Notes under the pieces: model-generated | What the model saw: the letters and a program-made list of their open reading frames with translations, nothing else | Database searches by the model: none | What the model was told of the DNA's origin: nothing | Assembly: GCA_016840185.1 (NCBI GenBank) | Contig: JAEOSV010000268.1 | Coordinates: forward strand, 1-8,854 | Direction: 5' to 3' | Length of the DNA stretch: 8,854 bases | Source of the DNA: Candidatus Hermodarchaeota archaeon | Lineage (GTDB): Archaea; Asgardarchaeota; Hermodarchaeia; Hermodarchaeales; Hermodarchaeaceae | Program-made: the position numbers and the translations under genes | Shown: positions 1 through 5,271 of the stretch, piece after piece | Layout: each line of letters begins with the position of its first letter | Numbering within the stretch: position 1 is the stretch's first letter

Positions 1-1946
1 ACACGTTGAGCGGGAACCGGTCCACTGTAGATTCGGATATCCGCACCAAGATAGTATTCGATTTGGCGGTCCAAATGGGCTTTGTAGGTATTGGCTTCAA
101 CCGCGGAGAAGAAGGTGATGGAAAAGGTTAGGAGCAGAATAATGAGTAATGGAACAATGCGTGAACGTCTCACTTTGACGCTTTTGGCGAATATACTACT
201 TTTTTGACCAAACACAGGACGAAGTAATTTTGAAAATCCTGCGATTCCAGGTCGGAGGACACGCGCGGTAGCGTCAATCAACAGCACCCAGAAGGCCACC
301 ATTCCAATGAATAGAAGGAGAGCCACATCGTCGGTTAGAGGAACTGGGATTACGATGTTTATTATGGGCCAGAATATGGTAATAATAATTAATATAGTGA
401 AAACAACGACTGCGTAGATCACTTGAATCCAGGTACTGATTTTCCAGCGTGAATTGTCTCCGCGGATTGCTGAATATAATTCAGCTCCTAGAAATGAGCG
501 TGTAATGAGAATTGTGTAGATGGCAGCAGGAAGGATGACAACGAGTCCTGCAAAAATCCATGTTAGTGGATTGAGTTGGGAAAAGCTCAGGTACCGAAGG
601 AAAATGTTAATATCGAATAGGAGAAATGCCGCCGCAGACGGTATTAGACATCCTATGAGGATGCCAATGAACCCTCCTATGAGCAATCCGATGATGGCGA
701 GTATGAGAAACTCAAGTAAAAGGGTGCCATACAGTTGCCTGTAGCTTGCTCCGCGAGATCGGAGAATGGCAATTTCGGGGCGACGACCCGATATGAACAG
801 GGTTGTGGTAAACGTCGTTAGCAAGATTGACAGTATCACGATCGGTAAGACGAGAATACCCATTATTCGACGTTCATAATAAGCCTGGATAAAGTTGATG
901 AGCTCATTTAGTGCTGAACGTCCACCCAGAAAAACGTCAAATGATTCTTCAATTGATGTAAAGACCTGTTCTAAAATCACAGGGGTTTGCTCTAATCCAA
1001 TAGCGTAAAAGGGCGTTGGATCTACCTCAACGAGGAGGCGGGGATAGGCCACAAGGAGAGCAATGAAGTTGTAATCACCCGCGGTGAGTTCGGTACTTGA
1101 GAGAATCATGCTGTCGAGCCAACCGAAGACCACTTCCTGACCGGAAAAGGGTCCCCAATTCACTCGCGTCTGGGTCGGGAATGATTCAAGAAGGGGATCT
1201 AAAGTGGTTCGAACCTCATAGATACCTGATACGCGTTTATCCCCAAGATAGACGAGGTTAATTGACCCTATGTTACTGGAGTATCGATAGTTCCGAGCAA
1301 TCGAGATATCGATATAGCTTCCAACCGAGATTTCAAGACCCATCACGGTTTCTAAATCTTCTACAACCCGACGACTTAGGAGGACCTGCCCTGGACCAAC
1401 CCGGAAGCTCCCTTCAATGATGTCAAAGGACCGTTCAGCCCGAGAAAGAAAATCATTGTCTGTGAAGAACGCTTGGGCGTCTTTAATTCCCCGCATATAG
1501 GGCCATGGCAGATATTGCTCATTCGGGCGAAGATCCCGAACTTCAAACAGCCCAATAGACCCATATACGACATGCGAGGACCGAGTCGTTTCATGGGAGC
1601 TGACATAATCACGGACCGGGTATATGGCATTGGGATCATCAAACGGGAAGTTCGGGCTTTGCACACAATAGTAGTGGAAAGGTGTGTCGGCAAAATAATC
1701 GTCAACTGCAACCCGGGCACCAGTGTCGGTCCAAACAAAGACCGATGTCACTAAGGCCACACCTATCATGATACCGAGAAACAGACTTAGCGACCGACGT
1801 TTATGTCGCCGGATGCCGGTGAAGACATAGCCCAACACATACAAGTTTCGGGCCAATCCCCCCTTTTGGGGTAGAGATGACACAGGTATATCACTTGGCG
1901 TCTCATCTTGAACAGTTGTCTCTTCTCCGTTCGTATCAGCCACCAA
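1..1946 (-). CDS. FtsX/MacB-type ABC transporter permease, copy B (3' end outside window)
   Basis: This is the N-terminal 648 codons of a large inner/cytoplasmic-membrane ABC permease of the MacB/LolC/YbbP class, read without interruption to the window edge. A cytoplasmic N-terminus ends in a basic RRHKRR stretch (about 46-51), followed by TM1 (about 52-72), an external domain (about 73-360), and the first FtsX core with TMs near 362-384, 410-434 and 462-482. The coupling-helix motif GRRPEIAILRSRGAS lies near 387-401. Two more TMs follow (about 505-529 and 540-558), then TM7 (about 597-617) and the start of a second external domain. It matches the permease at 5272-8184 element by element, for example VFVWTDTG after TM1 and YxxGADxR after TM7. 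About 320 residues should lie beyond the edge. The TTG start at 1946 (or GTG at 1943) is chosen because it follows an AAAGGAGT site and gives an N-terminus of similar length to copy A. The frame stays open for about 50 codons upstream with another possible start at 2087. No ATPase gene precedes it, so any partner would lie downstream, outside the window, or be shared. Substrate is unknown. Confidence 0.88.
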   Translation of the reverse strand, partial: MVADTNGEETTVQDETPSDIPVSSLPQKGGLARNLYVLGYVFTGIRRHKRRSLSLFLGIMIGVALVTSVFVWTDTGARVAVDDYFADTPFHYYCVQSPNFPFDDPNAIYPVRDYVSSHETTRSSHVVYGSIGLFEVRDLRPNEQYLPWPYMRGIKDAQAFFTDNDFLSRAERSFDIIEGSFRVGPGQVLLSRRVVEDLETVMGLEISVGSYIDISIARNYRYSSNIGSINLVYLGDKRVSGIYEVRTTLDPLLESFPTQTRVNWGPFSGQEVVFGWLDSMILSSTELTAGDYNFIALLVAYPRLLVEVDPTPFYAIGLEQTPVILEQVFTSIEESFDVFLGGRSALNELINFIQAYYERRIMGILVLPIVILSILLTTFTTTLFISGRRPEIAILRSRGASYRQLYGTLLLEFLILAIIGLLIGGFIGILIGCLIPSAAAFLLFDINIFLRYLSFSQLNPLTWIFAGLVVILPAAIYTILITRSFLGAELYSAIRGDNSRWKISTWIQVIYAVVVFTILIIITIFWPIINIVIPVPLTDDVALLLFIGMVAFWVLLIDATARVLRPGIAGFSKLLRPVFGQKSSIFAKSVKVRRSRIVPLLIILLLTFSITFFSAVEANTYKAHLDRQIEYYLGADIRIYSGPVPAQR

Positions 1947-1953
1947 GCTTAGG

Positions 1954-1961
1954 ACTCCTTT
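1954..1961 (-). promoter_or_regulatory. Ribosome binding site for permease copy B
   Basis: On the minus strand this reads AAAGGAGT. The GGAG core lies 8 nt before the TTG at 1946 and 11 nt before the in-frame GTG at 1943. It supports the short start, which also matches the length of the copy A N-terminus. Confidence 0.6.
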
Positions 1962-2122
1962 CGATGAATAGTTTAGTGAATGATTCTTTGCAACTATGTT
2001 CGACGCCACGAAAACTGTGGGTTCCCCCAAAAACCTTTTGGAAGAGACAAAAAAATCAGGAAGCAACCTCGACGATTTTGCAAACACCAAAATCTCCTTA
2101 AGATTATCACCCTATTATTCAA

Positions 2123-2130
2123 GGCGAGGG
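2123..2130 (+). promoter_or_regulatory. Ribosome binding site deciding the GTG start of the ABC-2 ATPase
   Basis: GGCGAGGG ends 6 nt before the GTG at 2137. This is the only good ribosome binding site near the point where similarity to ABC ATPases begins, so it favours GTG 2137 over the in-frame ATG at 1996 and the internal ATG at 2155. Confidence 0.55.
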
Positions 2131-2136
2131 TTCATA

Positions 2137-3078
2137 GTGACGACTTCAATTGAAATGGCTGACCTGACGAAACGGTTTGAGAAAATTACTGCTGTTGATG
2201 ATGTATCTTTAGATGTTCGACGTGGTGAAGTCTTTGGATTTCTTGGACCGAATGCCGCAGGGAAATCAACTACCGTTAAGATAGCAGCGACTTTATTGGC
2301 ACCAAGTAAGGGGTCTATTGTCATTGAAGGACATGACGTTCAAACCGAATCGGTTGAGGTTCGGGGAATTATAGGACTTCTTCCCGAGGATGGGGCTTCA
2401 ACCCATTATGACCGGCTATCGGCTTACAAGAATTTGCACTATTTTGGCAGGCTTTATGATATCCCAGAAGAAACACTCGACGATCGAATCGAACAATTGC
2501 TTGAATTCTTGGAATTAACAGATCGACGAGATGATTCTCCCGCTACATTTTCTACTGGTTTAAAACAAAAATTATCGCTAGCCCGTTCAATGATTCATGA
2601 TCCGAATGTCATCTTTCTCGATGAACCCACATCTAGCCTTGACCCAATTATGTCCAAAAGGGTAAGACAATTCATCGATGAACAAGCAGAAAGTGGACGA
2701 CAAACGTTCTTTCTCTGCACACATCTACTCTCTGAGGTTGAGACGCTTTGTGATCGTGTTGGCTTTATTTCCAAGGGGCAACTGGTTGAAGTTGGGCGCC
2801 CAAAGGATTTGCGCCGCAAATTTTGGACCATACGAACCTTCGAGCTGCGTCTAGCTGATTCTGAGTTAGCCAAAAGCGTGGAAATCATAACTTCGACTGG
2901 TTTGGTCAAATCTGCTAGAGTCGAAGAAAAGAAGGTGCTTTTCGAAATCGAGGATGCTGAATCCAAGAACCCCCAGATTCTCCGAGCATTGGTTGAATCA
3001 GGACACAAAGTGATTGAGCTCCGAGAACGCATCCCAGATCTTGATGCCATCTATCATAAGGTAATTGGAGAGAATTAA
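2137..3078 (+). CDS. ABC-2 exporter ATP-binding protein, DrrA/NatA-like
   Basis: This is the cytoplasmic ATPase subunit of an ABC-2 type exporter and probably powers the permease encoded directly downstream. From the GTG start it has 313 residues, a normal length for DrrA/NatA-type subunits. Visible motifs are Walker A GPNAAGKST (37-45), Walker B VIFLDEP (158-164) with catalytic Glu163, D-loop SSLD (166-169) and H-loop His196. The signature is STGLKQ (139-144), the degenerate form common in this subfamily instead of LSGGQ. The Q-loop position appears to be Glu84 (LLPEDG), also common in NatA-like proteins. Residues from about 223 form the C-terminal domain typical of the family. The open frame continues upstream to an ATG at 1996, but those 47 residues lie in the divergent intergenic region, resemble nothing in the family, and lack a good ribosome binding site. 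Substrate cannot be inferred. Confidence 0.92.
   Translation: MTTSIEMADLTKRFEKITAVDDVSLDVRRGEVFGFLGPNAAGKSTTVKIAATLLAPSKGSIVIEGHDVQTESVEVRGIIGLLPEDGASTHYDRLSAYKNLHYFGRLYDIPEETLDDRIEQLLEFLELTDRRDDSPATFSTGLKQKLSLARSMIHDPNVIFLDEPTSSLDPIMSKRVRQFIDEQAESGRQTFFLCTHLLSEVETLCDRVGFISKGQLVEVGRPKDLRRKFWTIRTFELRLADSELAKSVEIITSTGLVKSARVEEKKVLFEIEDAESKNPQILRALVESGHKVIELRERIPDLDAIYHKVIGEN
3067..3072 (+). promoter_or_regulatory. Ribosome binding site for the ABC-2 permease
   Basis: GGAGAG lies inside the last codons of the ATPase gene, 7 nt before the ATG at 3080. It favours ATG 3080 over ATG 3065, which lies upstream of this site and would add only MERIN. Confidence 0.55.
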
Positions 3079-3079
3079 C

Positions 3080-3814
3080 ATGTGGAAGAAAGCCTGGTTC
3101 ATGTCACGTGTAGAAATGCGAATGGTGTTTAAAAGCCGACAAGTCCGAATGATTCCGATTATCATCGTTTTGATGTCTGTTGCGTTTGGCGGTTTTATGA
3201 CATGGTGGATGCTCTCTATGGGATTGATGGACCCATTCACATTCAGCCTAATGATGAATAGCATTATGGGAGCCGTGATAATTATGCTTCCAATCATGCT
3301 TCCCATTCTGATCGCTGCGGATTCAATTGTTGGAGAGAAAGAACGTCACACGCTTGTCCCACTTCTGGCAACGCCCCTTTCGAATGGTGAGTTACTTCTT
3401 GGGAAGTTCCTGACAGCATTGATTCCTGGGTTGCTAGTGGCCTATGGGAATCTCGTGCTTGCAGTTGTTGTTGTGAATGGAGTAGTATTCTTCATGGCAC
3501 CACATCTTCTGTGGGTTTGGCCAGATTTAGTGTCACTTTTACAGGCGATTGTGCTTCCCATTCTTTTCTCAGTTCTGGCAGTTGGACTAATGGTGATTAT
3601 CTCCGGACGGGCAGACACTGTATATGAGGCATATCAGACGGGAGGAGTCTTAATTCTCCCTGGAATGGTCTTCGCGTATTCGGGATTCCTGGGAGGATTG
3701 AGTTGGCTTATTTTCATCGTCGGAGTAGTAATCCTTCTGATTGTTGATCTCATCCTTTTCCGGGTGGCTGTACGGTTGTTTAACCGAGATGATTTGATGA
3801 CTCGAACAGGATAA
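3080..3814 (+). CDS. ABC-2 type transporter permease, NatB-like
   Basis: This integral membrane protein of 244 residues is the translocation channel of an ABC-2 exporter and is the evident partner of the ATPase upstream. The ATG lies one base after that gene's TAA, so the two are almost certainly co-transcribed. A basic, amphipathic N-terminal segment (1-23) is followed by about six hydrophobic segments (near 24-46, 60-80, 111-137, 146-169 and two between about 186 and 232). The segment after TM2, ADSIVGEKERHTLVPLLATP (about 80-99) with a downstream GK near 108-109, is the family hallmark of ABC-2/NatB permeases, where this cytoplasmic stretch contacts the ATPase. The length is at the short end for the family and there is no large external domain, unlike the CcmB-independent NatB forms. 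Substrate is unknown; drug, sodium or lipid-linked export are all possible. Confidence 0.9.
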   Translation: MWKKAWFMSRVEMRMVFKSRQVRMIPIIIVLMSVAFGGFMTWWMLSMGLMDPFTFSLMMNSIMGAVIIMLPIMLPILIAADSIVGEKERHTLVPLLATPLSNGELLLGKFLTALIPGLLVAYGNLVLAVVVVNGVVFFMAPHLLWVWPDLVSLLQAIVLPILFSVLAVGLMVIISGRADTVYEAYQTGGVLILPGMVFAYSGFLGGLSWLIFIVGVVILLIVDLILFRVAVRLFNRDDLMTRTG

Positions 3815-3836
3815 CATCCGTAAAATTAGAACAACA

Positions 3837-3842
3837 TTATAA
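3837..3842 (+). promoter_or_regulatory. TATA-like box for the TIGR04076 gene
   Basis: TTATAA is centred near 3839.5. With the usual archaeal spacing of about 26 bp to the transcription start, transcription would begin near 3866 and leave a 5' leader of roughly 16 nt before the ATG at 3883. This is the clearest promoter-like element in the window, but short AT hexamers are common, so confidence is modest. Confidence 0.35.
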
Positions 3843-3847
3843 GACTG

Positions 3848-3863
3848 GACTTGTTAACAAGTC
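3848..3863. promoter_or_regulatory. Perfect 16-bp palindrome, candidate operator
   Basis: GACTTGTTAACAAGTC equals its own reverse complement across all 16 bases and has no spacer. It sits between the TATA-like box (3837-3842) and the predicted transcription start near 3866, 19 nt before the ATG of the TIGR04076 gene. A dimeric helix-turn-helix repressor bound here would block transcription factor or polymerase access. The position and symmetry are seen directly; the regulatory role is inferred. No regulator gene is in the window. It has no T-tract after it and is unlikely to be a terminator for the ABC-2 operon. Confidence 0.45.
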
Positions 3864-3882
3864 GATTGTGAGTTGATGTCCC

Positions 3883-4185
3883 ATGTCGAAAGTGTATCGA
3901 ATAATTGCCCGTGTGCACGAAATGCGAGCTGAAAAGGGCAAAAGCCCTTGCCGTCTTTATAAAGTCGGCGACGAATTTGATTTATCAAAACCAGAAGAAA
4001 AAGAGAAAGTGTGTCGTTGGGCGTATAACGCCATGTTTCCTTTCCTGACAATTCTTGAGTTTGATGGAAAAATTCCTTGGGAACCGGACCCAGAGCGTGG
4101 ATATGTAGCATGCCCCGACCCTCATAACATCGTTGTGTTTGAGCTACGTCGGGAAGGTCTTCTCGAAACTCGAGAGTCCCCTTAG
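3883..4185 (+). CDS. TIGR04076-family small protein
   Basis: This is a 100-residue protein matching the TIGR04076 family as I know it: a small, probably cytoplasmic protein found in archaea and anaerobic bacteria, without an established function. The recognisable elements are Cys23 followed by a YKVGDEF stretch (26-32), Cys44-Arg-Trp-Ala (44-47), a hydrophobic FPFLTILEFDGKIPW stretch (52-66), and the closing ACPDPHNIVVFELR segment (76-89) with Cys77. The three cysteines at family-conserved places suggest metal or redox chemistry, but that is inference. There is no signal peptide or membrane segment. The gene stands 68 bp after the ABC-2 operon and has its own TATA-like box and palindrome, so it is probably transcribed separately. 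It converges on the ATPase at 4234 with a 48-bp gap. The ribosome binding site is weak (GTGAG about 10 nt upstream), so short-leader initiation is possible. Confidence 0.85.
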   Translation: MSKVYRIIARVHEMRAEKGKSPCRLYKVGDEFDLSKPEEKEKVCRWAYNAMFPFLTILEFDGKIPWEPDPERGYVACPDPHNIVVFELRREGLLETRESP

Positions 4186-4233
4186 TTGAGTGATCTATCC
4201 TAACAGAAGGGGTACACAATAGAAAACCGATTA

Positions 4234-5250
4234 CTAAAGCGCTGTTCCACATTGTGGGCAGGTTACACGGTTTGAGGAAACGAGTTTTCCGCAGATTCGG
4301 CAGGTGACCAAACGTACCTGGACGGCGACCGCGTCTTCAACTGACGAGGGAGTTAGGATGATTTTCCTTTCCTCGACGTCGATTTGGAATCGTCGTGGAT
4401 GACCAAGTTCACGAAGGATGTTTTCGGGGAGGGGTAGACGATCTTGGTTGTCTAATTCGAGGACTCGAGTTCTTTCGAGTTGTTTGAGGTGGACTCCGGC
4501 GTCGTGGGTTCCGCTGATGATTCCATCACGTAGTTCGAGGGTTCGGCGTGCTTTGGAGGCGATGAGTTGACTGTGTGTGACGATGAGGAATGCGGTTCCA
4601 AATTGCTCGTTTAAGTCTTTGAATAGGTCAAGGATTTCTTCAGCATTAATGAGATCAAGGTCACCAGTTGGTTCGTCAGCAAGGACAAGTGAGGGATTAT
4701 TCATCAAGGCTGATGCAATGGCGACACGTTGGCGTTCTCCTCCTGAGAGTTTACCTGGAATGTGGGTCATTCTGTTACTGAGTCCAACGGCTTCAAGCAG
4801 TTCGGTTGAGCGTTGCTTTCGCCATGACTTTGGGAAGCCAGCGATTCGAGCGCTGAGTTCAACATTTTGTTGAGCCGTTAGATGGTGAAGGAGGTTATCA
4901 ACTTGGAAGACGAATCCGATGAATCCTCGACGGGCGGCTGTAATGGTGCGATCATCTAATTTTGAGATGTCTTGTTTGATATTTGACCAGTATACTTGTC
5001 CCGCACTAGGACGGAGTGTGCCACCGAGGAGGTTGACTAATGTGGTCTTTCCACTGCCTGATGGTCCTACCACTGCGACGATTTCGCCTTGGAAGATTTG
5101 TAGAGAAACGCCACGGAGGGCAACGGTTTCAATTTCGCCAGTCTGATAGATCTTGTACACATCATTGGCCATGAGAACGAGATCTTCAGGAACTTCTGCG
5201 AATTCTTCTTCTTTGACGAGACCGGTTGCGAGTTCAGGGATTTGTGTCAT
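4234..5250 (-). CDS. MacB/LolD-type ABC ATPase with AbrB-like segment and zinc ribbon at the C-terminus
   Basis: This is a 338-residue cytoplasmic ABC ATPase of the MacB/LolD/FtsE class, which drives FtsX-type permeases. The ATPase domain covers about 24-248: Walker A GPSGSGKTT (62-70), Q-loop Gln116 in FVFQ, signature LSGGE (168-172), Walker B LVLADEP (188-194) with Glu193, D-loop GDLD (196-199), and H-loop His226. All catalytic residues are present. Family members normally end near 220-240 residues, so about 90 extra residues follow. Residues 259-303 resemble an AbrB/SpoVT swapped-hairpin unit (ELDNQDRLPLPENILRELG, then a beta-rich KIILTP). Residues 317-334 form a zinc ribbon with Cys317, Cys320, Cys331 and Cys334 (CRIC...CPQC). 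The first 23 residues are acidic. It starts 21 nt after the permease stop on the same strand without a strong ribosome binding site, so translational coupling is likely. The stop is a tandem TAG-TAA. Confidence 0.9.
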   Translation of the reverse strand: MTQIPELATGLVKEEEFAEVPEDLVLMANDVYKIYQTGEIETVALRGVSLQIFQGEIVAVVGPSGSGKTTLVNLLGGTLRPSAGQVYWSNIKQDISKLDDRTITAARRGFIGFVFQVDNLLHHLTAQQNVELSARIAGFPKSWRKQRSTELLEAVGLSNRMTHIPGKLSGGERQRVAIASALMNNPSLVLADEPTGDLDLINAEEILDLFKDLNEQFGTAFLIVTHSQLIASKARRTLELRDGIISGTHDAGVHLKQLERTRVLELDNQDRLPLPENILRELGHPRRFQIDVEERKIILTPSSVEDAVAVQVRLVTCRICGKLVSSNRVTCPQCGTAL

Positions 5251-5271
5251 ATTTAACGACTCTTTTTTTGA

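Larger units (their letters stand above)
1947..2136. other. Divergent intergenic region (190 bp)
   Basis: This gap separates the minus-strand permease copy B from the plus-strand ABC-2 operon and must hold both promoters. I see no convincing TATA box on either strand. It contains two minus-strand Shine-Dalgarno-like sites (1954-1961 and 2094-2100) and one plus-strand site (2123-2130). A small inverted repeat with 6-bp arms CCAAAA/TTTTGG and a 3-nt spacer lies at 2027-2041 and could be an operator or chance. Both strands happen to be open for long stretches, so neighbouring reading frames extend into it, but the implied peptides show no family features. Confidence 0.6.

Noticed and set aside
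1376..1754. Overlapping open frames of 93-120 residues on both strands
   Set aside because: They are out of frame with the continuous permease copy B reading, which matches copy A through the whole interval.
1..1946. Copy B as a truncated pseudogene
   Set aside because: The frame is uninterrupted for 648 codons and simply runs off the window; no internal stop or frameshift was found.
1996..2136. Possible 47-residue N-terminal extension of the ABC-2 ATPase from the ATG at 1996
   Set aside because: It lies in the divergent intergenic region, has no family similarity and no good ribosome binding site, whereas GTG 2137 has GGCGAGGG 6 nt upstream and starts where the ATPase similarity begins.
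4161..4175. TCTCGA-AAC-TCGAGA hairpin near the end of the TIGR04076 gene as a terminator
   Set aside because: The stem is only 6 bp, it lies inside the coding region, and no T-tract follows it on either strand.
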